A DNA stretch of 63,326 nucleotides. Origin: an uncultured beta proteobacterium. GTDB taxonomy: Bacteria > Pseudomonadota > Gammaproteobacteria > Burkholderiales > SG8-41. The stretch covers positions 1-63,326 of the forward strand of contig CAISJL010000138.1 of the NCBI GenBank assembly GCA_903885665.1, written 5' to 3'. Both the position numbers and the translations under genes were made by a program. Of this stretch, positions 45,685 through 54,929 are shown piece after piece. The notes beneath the pieces were generated by a model, which had not been told where the DNA came from, did not search any database, and was given only the letters and a program-made list of their open reading frames with translations. How positions within the stretch are numbered: position 1 is the first letter of the stretch; each line of letters begins with the position of its first letter.

Positions 45685-46458
45685 ATGCTCGGTCTGCCCG
45701 AACTGTCCTATGTATTAATGCTGTATGTAGCGGTAGTGATTTTAATATCGGGGTGGGTGCAAGGCGCGCTTGGCATGGGGTTTCCGACTATTGCCACGCC
45801 GCTCATTGCGGCAGTCAGCGACATGCATACAGCAGTTTTATTAGCACTAATTCCGTGCTTGGCCACCGTAATCACGAACATTATCCGTAGCGGCACCCCA
45901 CACGTGGTGTTTGAACGGTTTTGGTGGTTGCCCCTCTATATGCTTGGTGGCTCCTGGTTAGGCACGCGGCTGTTTATTCACTATCCGCAATTCCCCTTCG
46001 CCTTATTGTTAGCAGCCATTATCTTGTTCTACCTCAACCTGGAACGTTTGGGACGCATGCAGTGGCCGTGGATGCAACGCCACCAAGCATTGGTTGGTGC
46101 AGGGCTGGGGTTTTTAGCGGGCGTGAGCGAAGGCACTGCCAATATTTCTGCACCGCCACTGATTATTTATCTATTAGGCATTGGGCTCACTCCCATGCTG
46201 ATGGTGCCCACCATGAACCTGTGCTTTGCCACCGGCAAAGCGACTCAATTATTTACGTTTGTCGCTAGTGGTAGCGTCGCACCGCAATTCTGGCTCATGA
46301 CCCTTCCGCTAGCGGTGCTTGCAGTCGGCGCCTCGCTGCACGGCATCACCGTGCGCCAACGGATTACAGACGCATCGTATCGGCGCTGGTTGCAACGCGC
46401 GCTATTCGTAATGGCCCTTATTCTGCTCGTCCAATACGCCTATCAATGGCGGGGGTGA
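45685..46458 (+). CDS. Sulfite exporter TauE/SafE family permease
   Basis: A polytopic inner-membrane protein of 257 residues with about eight predicted hydrophobic segments in two repeats. The family pattern GALGMGFPTIATPLI occurs in the first half (residues 28-42) and GFLAGVSEGTANISAPPLIIYLL in the second (quoted in part as SEGTANISAPPL). TauE/SafE proteins export or import small anions such as sulfite, sulfoacetate or organosulfur compounds. It starts 6 bp after the FAD/Fe-S dehydrogenase stop, so the two are probably cotranscribed, suggesting transport of an organic acid or sulfur acid linked to that enzyme. This link is inference. Confidence 0.88.
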   Translation: MLGLPELSYVLMLYVAVVILISGWVQGALGMGFPTIATPLIAAVSDMHTAVLLALIPCLATVITNIIRSGTPHVVFERFWWLPLYMLGGSWLGTRLFIHYPQFPFALLLAAIILFYLNLERLGRMQWPWMQRHQALVGAGLGFLAGVSEGTANISAPPLIIYLLGIGLTPMLMVPTMNLCFATGKATQLFTFVASGSVAPQFWLMTLPLAVLAVGASLHGITVRQRITDASYRRWLQRALFVMALILLVQYAYQWRG

Positions 46459-46472
46459 GCACACCAAAACTA

Positions 46473-46496
46473 CCACCGCAGTTCAACTAACGGTGG
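46473..46496. terminator. Possible terminator between the convergent TauE gene and grxD
   Basis: ccaccg (46473-46478) and cggtgg (46491-46496) form a 6-bp stem with a 12-nt loop in the 49-bp gap between convergent genes. There is no T tract on either strand, so the call is weak. Confidence 0.25.
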
Positions 46497-46507
46497 CGGT
46501 CTCATGC

Positions 46508-46816
46508 TTAGGCTTGCAACAAATTCTTTAACTCACCACTTTGATGTAACTCGGTCAAAATGTCTGAGCCGCCGACAAACTCGCCATTCAAATACAGTTG
46601 GGGAATCGTTGGCCAATTCGCGTAATCTTTAATGCCTTGGCGAATTTCTGGATTCTCCAATACATTAACGGTAAACGGCTGATCCACACCATTGGCACGT
46701 AAAATGTTGATTGCATTGGCAGAAAAACCACATTGCGGGAAGTCCGCAGTGCCCTTCATGTATAACACCACTTTGTGACTCGTCACTTGTTTCTTAATTT
46801 CGTCTTGAACAGCCAT
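46508..46816 (-). CDS. grxD: Monothiol glutaredoxin, Grx4 family
   Basis: A 102-residue CGFS-type glutaredoxin that binds a [2Fe-2S] cluster with BolA-like partners and acts in iron-sulfur trafficking. The active-site Cys is residue 29 in PQCGFSANAI, followed by the glutathione-binding WPTIPQLYLNGEFVGGSDI. ATG 46816 has GGAG at 7-nt spacing; the frame extends four codons more. It is the last gene of hemA-prfA-prmC-grxD, with 186 bp to prmC in which nothing was recognised. Confidence 0.96.
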   Translation of the reverse strand: MAVQDEIKKQVTSHKVVLYMKGTADFPQCGFSANAINILRANGVDQPFTVNVLENPEIRQGIKDYANWPTIPQLYLNGEFVGGSDILTELHQSGELKNLLQA

Positions 46817-47002
46817 TTGACACTCCAATTCAGAAAAATAGGAAAAACCAACAACCTACTCAAACAACGCTAGCGGCAAGCAGGCCTCATTACTTGAGCA
46901 AAACCATCGGGTATGAGTTTACCGATGCGCACCCTAAGGGTCAAGATCAGCACCAGTCGATCATGATAGCGAAAGCTCCCCGATACCAGGGTTGCTACAC
47001 AC

Positions 47003-47839
47003 TCAAGCTCGCCATTGCGCACCAGTCAAACGCGGCAAGCCCGCTAAATCTGGCCGACATTGAATTTCATGCCAAGCCGCCGCGTGTAGCAATTCAGCAC
47101 AAGCTAGCGCCTGATCATAACCATGCTCTAGCAATAAATAAGCGCCTGGTCGTAAATAGCGGGGCGCTGCGGCAATGATCTGGCTTAGTGCGGTCAATCC
47201 ATCTGCGCCACTGGCTAATGCCGTTAGTGGTTCAAAACGCAAATCACCTTGTTGCAGGTGTGGGTCTTGGTCAGCAATATAGGGCGGGTTAGAGACGATG
47301 CAATCAAATTGCCGATCCCCCACTGCCGAAAACCAATCGCCCACCAAACATTCGGTGTTAAGAGGCGCAAAGCGCGCCGCATTTTGGGCGGCACATGCCA
47401 GGGCTGCAGAACTACTATCGACCAAAGTGACCTGGGCTAGTGGACACTCTGCAGCAATCGTCACTCCCACACAACCACTGCCCGTACCCAAATCCAACAC
47501 CTGCCAAGGTCGATTAGCCATCAGCGCTAGCGCCCACTCCACCAAGCCTTCGGTCTCCGGCCGCGGAATCAATACCGCGGGCCCAACCACAAACTCACGA
47601 CTAAAAAATTCGCGACTGCCCAGTATATAGGCTAGGGGCTGACCAGCCCGGCGCGCCGCCAACATGGCCTGCAGGGCGCTAGCTTGTGCGGCACTGACAG
47701 CCCGCTCGGGATACGCCAACAACACGCTATCGCCACACCCTAGCGCTTGCCGCAACAAGGCGCGCGCCTCTGTACGGCCACAATCTTGTTGCGCTACAGC
47801 GAGCCAGTAAGCCACCGACTCCAGCTCTGGAGGGTTCAT
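47003..47839 (-). CDS. prmC: Peptide chain release factor N(5)-glutamine methyltransferase
   Basis: Methylates the glutamine of the GGQ motif in RF1 and RF2. The 278 residues contain the N-terminal helical RF-binding domain, the SAM motif WQVLDLGTGSGCVGVTIA and the catalytic NPPY in CIVSNPPYIADQD. It lies 55 bp downstream of prfA, its substrate gene, on the same strand; the prfA-prmC pairing is widely conserved. Confidence 0.96.
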   Translation of the reverse strand: MNPPELESVAYWLAVAQQDCGRTEARALLRQALGCGDSVLLAYPERAVSAAQASALQAMLAARRAGQPLAYILGSREFFSREFVVGPAVLIPRPETEGLVEWALALMANRPWQVLDLGTGSGCVGVTIAAECPLAQVTLVDSSSAALACAAQNAARFAPLNTECLVGDWFSAVGDRQFDCIVSNPPYIADQDPHLQQGDLRFEPLTALASGADGLTALSQIIAAAPRYLRPGAYLLLEHGYDQALACAELLHAAAWHEIQCRPDLAGLPRLTGAQWRA

Positions 47840-47894
47840 TAAATTATTAATAAAATCAATAAGTTATGATCAAAATCTGGCATCTGCTTGGGAC

Positions 47895-48986
47895 TTAAGC
47901 GCCGCCCTGCTCTTCGGCCAGTTGCGCCAACAGCTCCGCTTGATGCTCTGCTGCCAAGGCATCGACCAACTCATCCATATCGCCATCGACGATTTGCGCA
48001 ATCTTATACAGCGTTAAATTGATCCGGTGATCGGTAACCCGCCCTTGCGGAAAGTTATACGTACGAATGCGTTCAGAGCGGTCACCGCTACCAATCAATG
48101 ACTTGCGAGTCGCAGCAGTCTTGGACTGTTGCTCGCGCAGTTGTTTATCTTTGAGGCGTGCCGCCAACACCGCCAAGGCGCGGGCTTTATTCTTGTGTTG
48201 CGAGCGATCATCCTGACACTCAACTACCAAACCCGTAGGCAGGTGGGTGACGCGAATCGCTGAATCTGTTTTATTAATATGCTGACCACCTGCACCCGAC
48301 GCACGAAAGGTATCAATCCGCAAGTCGGCTGGATTGAGCACGACTTCGGCTAACTCATCAGCCTCTGGCATCACCGCCACCGTACACGCAGAAGTATGCA
48401 CCCGCCCTTGGGTTTCTGTCACCGGCACCCGCTGCACGCGGTGACCGCCCGACTCAAACTTCAGTTTTGAATACGCGCCGTGGCCAATAATCTTGACAAT
48501 AATTTCGCGATAACCACCCAAATCCGAAGGACTCTCAGACATCACTTCGACTTGCCAGCGCTTGCGTTCGGCGTAGCGTGCATACATCCGAAACACCTCC
48601 CCAGCAAACAAGGCCGACTCCTCGCCACCCGTGCCGGCACGCACCTCGAGAAAGGTATTGCGCTCATCATTAGGGTCGCGCGGCAAGAGTAATTTCTGCA
48701 AATCGGTCGCCAAACTCACCAATCGTTCACGCGCCTCAGTGACCTCAGCCTCCGCAAACTCACGCATCTGGGGATCTAGCGCCATCTCTTGCGCCGTCTG
48801 TAAATCACCCTCGGTTCTTTGATAGTGGCGATACAGATCCACCACTGGCTCAAGCTCGGAGTGCTCTCGATTCAGACGTCGATAATTATCCATATCATTA
48901 GTCACCGCCTCGGTCGATAGCATGCGGTTAATCTCTTCCAGACGCATCGAGAGCTGATTTAATTTAGCGGCAATACTTGATTTCAT
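47895..48986 (-). CDS. prfA: Peptide chain release factor 1
   Basis: Recognises UAA and UAG stop codons and triggers peptide release. It has 363 residues. The GGQ motif is at 233-235 in [15 protein letters not shown]; the stop-codon tripeptide at about 188-190 reads PVT (PAT in E. coli), in [14 protein letters not shown]. The prmC gene for its modifying enzyme follows, and hemA precedes it by 66 bp. Confidence 0.97.
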   Translation of the reverse strand: MKSSIAAKLNQLSMRLEEINRMLSTEAVTNDMDNYRRLNREHSELEPVVDLYRHYQRTEGDLQTAQEMALDPQMREFAEAEVTEARERLVSLATDLQKLLLPRDPNDERNTFLEVRAGTGGEESALFAGEVFRMYARYAERKRWQVEVMSESPSDLGGYREIIVKIIGHGAYSKLKFESGGHRVQRVPVTETQGRVHTSACTVAVMPEADELAEVVLNPADLRIDTFRASGAGGQHINKTDSAIRVTHLPTGLVVECQDDRSQHKNKARALAVLAARLKDKQLREQQSKTAATRKSLIGSGDRSERIRTYNFPQGRVTDHRINLTLYKIAQIVDGDMDELVDALAAEHQAELLAQLAEEQGGA

Positions 48987-49052
48987 TGGCTTTCACTTCA
49001 ACAATTAAAGACATTAAACACTTTAGATAAACACAAGATCTGGCGCGACCGT

Positions 49053-50318
49053 CTACTCAATATTGGTATCGGTGCCACTGATCGAATACAAACGCGATAA
49101 GGCTGCAACCAGCGCTGCCCGCTCCTGCTCAGAGGCATGACTCAAGGCATGTGTCGGGGGGTGAATCAACTTATTTGTGAGTGCGCGGGCTAGCTCAGCG
49201 AGAACTTCTTGGGGTGCACCACCTTGCGCCAAACGCCGCTCGGCACGCGCTAACTCTTGACTACGCGCTTGCTCAGCGGTTGCGCGCAAGGCACGAATCA
49301 TCGGCACTAACTCGCGCTGACCTAGCCAATCCTGAAACACGCCAACTTGCTCGGTAATAATCACCTCTGCTTGGCTCACGGCCTCGGCACGCTGCTCTAG
49401 GCCTTGGCGTGCAATCTCGCCCAAATCATCAACGGTATACAAAAACACATCCTCAAGCGCGCTAACCTCGATCTCCACATCTCTAGGCACTGCCAAATCA
49501 AACACTAAGATCGGACGGCGGCGCCGCGTTTTAATCGCGCTCTCCATCAATCCCTTGCCAATAATCGGCAAGGGGCTTGCCGTGCAACTCACCACAATAT
49601 CAAACCCCGCCAACAGCTCAGATACCGCCTCTAACGGTATGGTTTCGCCGACAAAGCGCTCAGCTAAGCCTTGGGCACGCGCTATGGTGCGATTAGCAAA
49701 CGTTAACTGTCGCGGTTGGCGAGCTGCAAAATGAGTCGCTGCTAATTCAATCATCTCGCCCGCACCAATAAATAATATTTTTTGTTCGGTAATGGTCGGA
49801 TAAATACGCTCGGCAAGGCGCACTGCGGCAGCCGCCATCGATACGGTGTTCGCGCCAATTTCGGTCTCTGTGCGCACCCGCTTGGCCACCGAGAACGTGC
49901 GTTGGAATAGTTTGTTTAATAACCACCCTAAGGTACCTGCTTCTTCGGCGCTACGCACCGCAGTTTTAAACTGTCCCAAAATCTGCGGCTCACCAAGTAC
50001 CATAGAATCCAAACCACTGGCCACGCGAAAAGCATGGGCCACGGCTTGATCTTCAGGCCACTCGACCAGATACGGTTTAATCTGCGCTGCCGACAACCGA
50101 TGATAGTTGGCTAACCAATCAACCACGCCCTCGGGTTGGGCGGTTGCACAATAGATTTCGGTGCGATTACAAGTCGAGATTATCGCCGCTTCCGTCACGG
50201 GTCGCTCGGCCACTAAATCGCGTAAGGCTTGAATCAGCTGCTCGGTCTGAAACACAACCTGCTCGCGCACCGCAAGCGGTGCCGTCTGATGATTAATGCC
50301 AAAGGCAAATAGTGACAT
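49053..50318 (-). CDS. hemA: Glutamyl-tRNA reductase
   Basis: Reduces glutamyl-tRNA to glutamate-1-semialdehyde, the first step of C5 haem synthesis. The 421 residues begin with [14 protein letters not shown], carry the catalytic Cys in [12 protein letters not shown], the tRNA-handling [15 protein letters not shown] and an NADPH-binding loop [17 protein letters not shown] 50318 matches the family N-terminus; the frame is open 10 codons further upstream. It opens the hemA-prfA-prmC-grxD run. Most other haem genes of the window form a separate unit at 35-39 kb. Confidence 0.96.
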   Translation of the reverse strand: MSLFAFGINHQTAPLAVREQVVFQTEQLIQALRDLVAERPVTEAAIISTCNRTEIYCATAQPEGVVDWLANYHRLSAAQIKPYLVEWPEDQAVAHAFRVASGLDSMVLGEPQILGQFKTAVRSAEEAGTLGWLLNKLFQRTFSVAKRVRTETEIGANTVSMAAAAVRLAERIYPTITEQKILFIGAGEMIELAATHFAARQPRQLTFANRTIARAQGLAERFVGETIPLEAVSELLAGFDIVVSCTASPLPIIGKGLMESAIKTRRRRPILVFDLAVPRDVEIEVSALEDVFLYTVDDLGEIARQGLEQRAEAVSQAEVIITEQVGVFQDWLGQRELVPMIRALRATAEQARSQELARAERRLAQGGAPQEVLAELARALTNKLIHPPTHALSHASEQERAALVAALSRLYSISGTDTNIE

Positions 50319-50431
50319 AAGCGCCGCGTGAGTCCCCGTAAAAAGCATTACATTTTAACTGCTTAGCGTCGCTGTCGCCACTAACGCCGGAAGCGATGGG
50401 CGCGCAGTTACGCATCCCACCCAGACCCAGT

Positions 50432-50599
50432 TTAACCGATCGCCACCATATCAAAATCCACTTTAGTCGCTGAGCAATGTGGACAAGTCCAATCCTCAGG
50501 CACCGCTTCCCAAGGTGTGCCCGGCGCAATACCTTCCTCTGGTAAACCTGCTGCTTCATCATAAATAAACCCGCATAACACACATTGCCACTTTTTCAT
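50432..50599 (-). CDS. Rubredoxin
   Basis: A 55-residue gene, too short for usual ORF cut-offs. The product starts [16 protein letters not shown] and has the two rubredoxin metal-binding knuckles, CVLCG at residues 6-10 and CPHCS at 39-43, with the family motif [15 protein letters not shown] before the second. Rubredoxins bind one iron in a Cys4 site and act as small cytosolic electron carriers, for example for alkane hydroxylases or oxidative stress reductases; no partner gene is next to it. It lies between hemA and the D-2-hydroxyacid dehydrogenase on the same strand, 12 bp downstream of the latter, so cotranscription with it is likely. Confidence 0.95.
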   Translation of the reverse strand: MKKWQCVLCGFIYDEAAGLPEEGIAPGTPWEAVPEDWTCPHCSATKVDFDMVAIG

Positions 50600-50611
50600 C
50601 GTTCACACATC

Positions 50612-51604
50612 CTAGAGTTGTTCATTAATCATTGTTTGGCCGCTCGCGTAACGCATCATATTTTCAGTAAATATCCGAGCGGCACGCCCATCATTGCCCG
50701 CTGCTGCTGCCGCATTATGCGGCGAGATCACGACATTGGGCATATCCCATAACGGTGAGTCTGGCGGCAGCGGCTCTGTTGCGAATACATCTAAATAAGC
50801 ACCTGCGATTTGCTGCTGTTTGAGCGCGGCGATCAACGCTTGCTCATCAACCACACCGCCTCTGGCCACATTAATCAAGCATGCCTGCTTGGGCAGACTC
50901 GCCAAGACTTGGGCATTCACGAGGTGGTGGGTCTCAGGCGTGTCGGGACACGCCAATACCAACCAATCACAGCCGGGCAAATACGCCGGCAACTGATCTA
51001 GGGTAATCATCTCGTCGACAGGATCGGCAGGCAGGCGCGGACTACGACGCACGCCAATCACCGTCATCCCCAATTGCTGACAAAACTGCGCAACGGTCGC
51101 ACCAATGGTGCCGACCCCAACAATGATGATGCGCTGACCTTTCAAATCGCGCGGGGCGGCTGCGCCACGCGCCGGATCCCAACGCTGCTCGCGCTGTGCC
51201 TGCAACCACCGCGGGAAACCACGCGCCATCATCAGCAAGCCGCCAATCGCTGTATGTCCAACCGGCACACCATTGGTGCCCGCCGAAGAGGTCAGCCGGA
51301 CCTTGTGCGCAAGTAGTGCATCCATAAACGGATATTGATCGAGTGCTGCACTCGTAAAATGCATCCACCGCAATTGTTGGGCAGCACTGACCGCAGCACA
51401 AAAGCTCGGGTAATACGGGGTGAAGCGCAAGTCGCGCGTCAGGTAGGCGATTTCAATCTGTGCCACTAGCGTTGGGTCTAGTTGCTGCTCGGGGTCATCA
51501 GGCAAATGGATAATCTGCGGCTGCAGACCTGCGGCTTGCATGGCTTGATCTAATTGCTCACCAAACTGCGCGACAAAGCCTTTAGATAATAATAATCCCG
51601 TCAT
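50612..51604 (-). CDS. D-isomer specific 2-hydroxyacid dehydrogenase
   Basis: An NAD(P)-dependent enzyme of 330 residues that interconverts 2-oxo acids and D-2-hydroxy acids. The nucleotide-binding loop is VGVGTIGATVAQFC in the middle; the catalytic triad appears as INVARGGVVDEQAL (Arg), DVFATEPLPPDSPLW (Glu) and SPHNAA (His), with SPHNAA in place of the common TPH(I/V)A. Candidate substrates are glyoxylate, hydroxypyruvate or a branched 2-oxo acid; none is proven. ATG 51604 has AAGGG at about 9-nt spacing and is preferred to a start six codons upstream. It lies 34 bp after the PrpB-like gene. Confidence 0.92.
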   Translation of the reverse strand: MTGLLLSKGFVAQFGEQLDQAMQAAGLQPQIIHLPDDPEQQLDPTLVAQIEIAYLTRDLRFTPYYPSFCAAVSAAQQLRWMHFTSAALDQYPFMDALLAHKVRLTSSAGTNGVPVGHTAIGGLLMMARGFPRWLQAQREQRWDPARGAAAPRDLKGQRIIIVGVGTIGATVAQFCQQLGMTVIGVRRSPRLPADPVDEMITLDQLPAYLPGCDWLVLACPDTPETHHLVNAQVLASLPKQACLINVARGGVVDEQALIAALKQQQIAGAYLDVFATEPLPPDSPLWDMPNVVISPHNAAAAAGNDGRAARIFTENMMRYASGQTMINEQL

Positions 51605-51638
51605 CAGATAGCGCCCTTGCAACGCTCACGTCCATACA

Positions 51639-52571
51639 TCACGACTTATCTCGCTGAAACAACGCGTCTAACTTTTGCTCATACGCATGGTAGTCTAGGT
51701 AATCGTATAAATCGTCGCGAGATTGCATCAGCTGCACCACATCTTTTTGGTGGCCTTGCTGACGAATGCTTTGGTAGACCTGCAAGGCAGCCGCATTAGC
51801 AGCGCGCCACGCAGACAAGGGATAGAGCACCATACCCACATTAGCACTGGCCAACTCTGCGACCGAAAACAATGGGGTTTTCCCAAACTCGGTAATATTG
51901 GCCAGAATCGGCACCTTCACTGCATCCGCAAATTTCTTATACATCGCTAGATCAGTAATCGCTTCTGGGAAAATCATATCTGCGCCTGCCTCAACACAAG
52001 CCACTGCCCGCGCCACAGTCGCCTCCAGCCCTTCCACAGCCAGGGCGTCCGTACGCGCAATGATCACAAAATCGGCATCGGTCTTAGCATCAGCCGAGGC
52101 CTTAATCCGATCGACCATTTCGCCTTGACTCACAATCTCTTTATTAGGCCTATGACCGCAGCGCTTTTGCATCACCTGGTCTTCGATGTGCATGGCGGCG
52201 GCACCGAACTTAATTAAGGACTTTACCGTGCGAGCGATATTAAAAGCACCGCCAAAGCCAGTATCCACATCAACTAAAAGTGGTAGATCACAGGCATCGG
52301 TGATACGGCGCACATCGGTCAATACATCATCTAGCGTACTAATCGCCAGGTCCGGCACTCCCAAAGAGCCCGCAGCGACACCGCCACCTGACAAATAAAT
52401 CGCCTTAAATCCGCTGCGTTGGGCGAGCCGTGCATGATAAGCGTTGATCGCGCCTACAATTTGCAAAGGATGCTCTGCTTGAACTGCTGCCCGAAACTGT
52501 GCTCCAGGGGTTAGACGCTTAGCTTGATTTTTTGTTTGATGATGTGTCTGATTATTAGATCCATTGGTCAT
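51639..52571 (-). CDS. prpB: Isocitrate lyase/PEP mutase family lyase, PrpB-like (2-methylisocitrate lyase)
   Basis: A 310-residue member of the ICL/PEPM superfamily. The metal site is DVDTGFGG, the catalytic Cys is residue 138 in [13 protein letters not shown] (the KRCGHR signature of PrpB and isocitrate lyases), and [11 protein letters not shown] and the late [12 protein letters not shown] match 2-methylisocitrate lyase. PrpB cleaves 2-methylisocitrate to pyruvate and succinate in propionate catabolism. However, prpC and acnD/prpD are not next to it, so another 2-hydroxyacid substrate is possible. An unusual polar N-terminus rich in Asn, His and Gln (about residues 3-18) precedes the barrel. 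It is divergent from the IclR gene. Confidence 0.88.
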   Translation of the reverse strand: MTNGSNNQTHHQTKNQAKRLTPGAQFRAAVQAEHPLQIVGAINAYHARLAQRSGFKAIYLSGGGVAAGSLGVPDLAISTLDDVLTDVRRITDACDLPLLVDVDTGFGGAFNIARTVKSLIKFGAAAMHIEDQVMQKRCGHRPNKEIVSQGEMVDRIKASADAKTDADFVIIARTDALAVEGLEATVARAVACVEAGADMIFPEAITDLAMYKKFADAVKVPILANITEFGKTPLFSVAELASANVGMVLYPLSAWRAANAAALQVYQSIRQQGHQKDVVQLMQSRDDLYDYLDYHAYEQKLDALFQRDKS

Positions 52572-52973
52572 AACGATCTCCTCAAGATGAATTCATGGCG
52601 GCAACGAATGCTTTGCCAAACTCGTGCATTATCCCACTGCTGCTGGGCACTTTTCCACTGTTAACACCCATCCGCGCTCGATCAGCGCCTAATTTGGGTA
52701 AATTATCAGCAGGCAAGCGGCGCAAAGCAGCCTACAGACCACCCCAAATCATTCCCCAATGTGCACTGTAGTCCACTCTATTTCTGCCTAAGTTCAATTT
52801 TTTATTCATTTTTTTGCTTGAACAACTTGTCCGAAATCTGGACAAAAAGTAGAATAGCTTCCACTAAAGCATAAAAAAGACGTTATAAAGTTAAGTATTC
52901 CAGTAGCGTAAACACAGTGGCATAATTAAAAACTACTCAATCTCACGATTCGGACTACATTTAGGGAAATTTT
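52572..52973. other. 402-bp divergent intergenic region between prpB and iclR
   Basis: Contains no gene. The iclR side holds a promoter with an overlapping palindrome (52827-52855). The prpB side (52572-52790) is GC-balanced, and no promoter was recognised there. Confidence 0.5.
52827..52855 (+). promoter_or_regulatory. iclR promoter with palindrome over the -35 box
   Basis: TTGTCC (52827-52832) and TAGAAT (52850-52855) are exactly 17 bp apart. The -35 box is the left arm of a perfect inverted repeat TTGTCC-N7-GGACAA (52827-52845), a good candidate site for autorepression by the IclR protein or for control of the divergent prpB gene. Confidence 0.5.
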
Positions 52974-53783
52974 ATGGTGATCTCAAAAACTATCAGCGAT
53001 GACAATCAAGGACGACTAACCGGCACGCAAAGTATTGAGCGCGCACTGTTGCTGCTCAGAGAAATCGCAGCCCATAATCGATCAGGCTCGCGCTTACTCG
53101 ATTTAGCGACACGCACTAGCCTACAACGCCCAACAGTGCATCGTATGCTCAAATGTCTAGCCCATGAGGGCATGGTTCAACAGGACTCAGAAACTCATCG
53201 CTACTTTCTAGGCCCTATGGCTTTTGAGTTAGGCCTAACCGCCGCCCCCCGCTTTAATTTGCGAGAAATCTGTCACCCTGCTATTTCTCGGATTGCTGAA
53301 GCCACTAGTGATACCGTATTTTTAACCCAACGCAGTGGCCTAGACTCCGTTTGTATTGATCGCCGTGAAGGCACCTTCCCAATCAAAACATTCACTCTAG
53401 AAGTCGGCGTGCGGCGTCCTCTAGGTGTGGGCACCGGTAGTTTAGCGATCTTAGCTTCATTACCAGATGACGAAGTCAAAAACATTATCAGCAGCAACGA
53501 GCCTCGCCTGCCTGAGCATGGCCTGAATGGCACCACCTTACTTTCACAAGTACGGAAAGCTCAAAAGCTAGGCTATGCGGTGCGTGAGACCCCAACGCTT
53601 GCAGGCGTGCGCTCCATCGGTCAAGCATTACGTAATCAAAGTGGGGTGCCATTTGCCGCGCTATCTATTTCAGCAATCTCGAGCCGTATGGCAGATCGCC
53701 GGGTCCAAGAGCTATCCACCATTTTGCGCAATGAATCGCGCTTGGTAGAGCGTCAAATTGCGAATGGAATGGAAATTCGCTAA
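52974..53783 (+). CDS. IclR-family transcriptional regulator
   Basis: A 269-residue regulator. The N-terminal winged helix-turn-helix (about 15-80) includes TGTQSIERALLLLREIA and LQRPTVHRMLKCLAHEGMV (the recognition helix region). The C-terminal ligand-binding GAF-like IclR domain (about 90-260) has SVCIDRREGTFPIKTFT and GVGTGSLAILASLP. IclR proteins of this type commonly bind small carboxylic acids and control adjacent catabolic genes. It precedes two Bug proteins, a CoA-transferase and a CitE-like lyase on the same strand, which are the likely targets. The ligand is unknown. Confidence 0.92.
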   Translation: MVISKTISDDNQGRLTGTQSIERALLLLREIAAHNRSGSRLLDLATRTSLQRPTVHRMLKCLAHEGMVQQDSETHRYFLGPMAFELGLTAAPRFNLREICHPAISRIAEATSDTVFLTQRSGLDSVCIDRREGTFPIKTFTLEVGVRRPLGVGTGSLAILASLPDDEVKNIISSNEPRLPEHGLNGTTLLSQVRKAQKLGYAVRETPTLAGVRSIGQALRNQSGVPFAALSISAISSRMADRRVQELSTILRNESRLVERQIANGMEIR

Positions 53784-53805
53784 CTCACCCCGGGTGTAGT
53801 TCAGC

Positions 53806-53844
53806 GGGTGACGAGTCTCAAATTTCTACTGAGACTTGTCACCC
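53806..53844 (+). promoter_or_regulatory. 15-bp stem-loop between iclR and the first Bug gene
   Basis: gggtgacgagtctca (53806-53820) pairs with tgagacttgtcaccc (53830-53844), all Watson-Crick except one G-U wobble, with a 9-nt loop. It lies 23 bp after the iclR stop and 54 bp before the Bug ATG. No T tract follows, so it may be an mRNA stabilising or attenuating structure or an operator rather than a simple terminator. Confidence 0.6.
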
Positions 53845-53897
53845 AACGCGCTGCGGTGTGCCCCTCCAAACTCTATCGATGAACAACAAGGCCATCC

Positions 53898-54890
53898 ATG
53901 CCAAACGCCAAGACTCGCCTCACCACTGCGCTCAGTTGGGGTATTGTTTTCGCAATGACCTGCAGCGCCTTCAGTCCTAGCCTACTAGCCCAAACTTGGC
54001 CCGCTAAACCGATTCGCTTTGTTGTACCTTATCCGCCAGGTGGCAGCAATGATGTGCTCTCAAGACTCACCGCCCAAGCCATGAGTAGCGGCCTGGGTCA
54101 GCCTGTGGTGATCGATAATCGGGGCGGTGCTGGTGGCATGATAGGCGCTGATAATGTTGCGAAATCACCACCTGATGGTTACTCCATCGTCAATGTGCAA
54201 GCCTCATTTACAGCGAACGCCGCACTGCGTACTAAAATGGCTTACGATCCGATCACCGACTTTACCTATGTAGGCATGATGGCGCGCGGCCCACTTTTAG
54301 CTGTAGTGCACCCTTCACTACCCGTCAAATCAATTCGCGATCTCATCACATTGGCCAAAGCACGCCCAGGACAAATTAATTACGGGTCTACCGGCACTGG
54401 CGGTCACAATCACTTAGCGACTGAGCTGTTTAGGCGTATGGCCCAAATTAATATCGTTCATGTGCCTTATAAAGGTGTTGCACCAGCACTCACCGACTTA
54501 ATTGGTGGTCACACCCAAATGGTAATGACCAGCCTACCCTCGGCAATGAATCACGTGCAATCTGGACGCTTAAAAGCACTGGCAGTCGGTAGCGAGCAAC
54601 GTAGCAGCTTCATGCCCAATCTACCCACTATTAGCGAAGCAGGTGTATCTGGCTATATGGCTGAATTTTGGTGGGGCATCGCAGTGCCCGCTAAAACACC
54701 CATCGAAATTGTGAATCGCCTGGGCTCCGAATTGAGCAAAGCTATGCAGTCACCCGATCTAAAACAAAAATTTGCTGCAGAAGGTGCCGAGCCAAGCAAT
54801 ATGGGACGGGAGCCGTTTACGCAATTTGTTCGTAACGAAATCACCCGCTGGCGCAAAGTAGCTCAGGAGACTGGTATCAAGCCTGAATAA
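53898..54890 (+). CDS. Bug-family (TctC) tripartite tricarboxylate transporter substrate-binding protein
   Basis: A periplasmic solute-binding protein of 330 residues. The signal peptide covers about residues 1-31 (ending SPSLLAQTWPAKP, typical Bug cleavage after Ala). Family motifs are IRFVVPYPPGGSNDVLSR, VVIDNRGGAGGMIG and the LTDLIGGHTQMV loop. Bug proteins bind carboxylates and deliver them to TctAB or signal to regulators; no tctA or tctB lies in the window. It follows the IclR gene after a hairpin-containing gap and is followed by a second Bug gene. Confidence 0.94.
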   Translation: MPNAKTRLTTALSWGIVFAMTCSAFSPSLLAQTWPAKPIRFVVPYPPGGSNDVLSRLTAQAMSSGLGQPVVIDNRGGAGGMIGADNVAKSPPDGYSIVNVQASFTANAALRTKMAYDPITDFTYVGMMARGPLLAVVHPSLPVKSIRDLITLAKARPGQINYGSTGTGGHNHLATELFRRMAQINIVHVPYKGVAPALTDLIGGHTQMVMTSLPSAMNHVQSGRLKALAVGSEQRSSFMPNLPTISEAGVSGYMAEFWWGIAVPAKTPIEIVNRLGSELSKAMQSPDLKQKFAAEGAEPSNMGREPFTQFVRNEITRWRKVAQETGIKPE

Positions 54891-54929
54891 TATAGCTGCA
54901 GATCGCACTCATCATTGAAAGGACTGCCC

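Noticed and set aside
50293-50583. 96-codon minus-strand frame overlapping hemA and the rubredoxin gene
   Set aside because: It is the out-of-frame reading of the rubredoxin gene; the short rubredoxin frame has both CxxC motifs, whereas this one has no recognisable domain.
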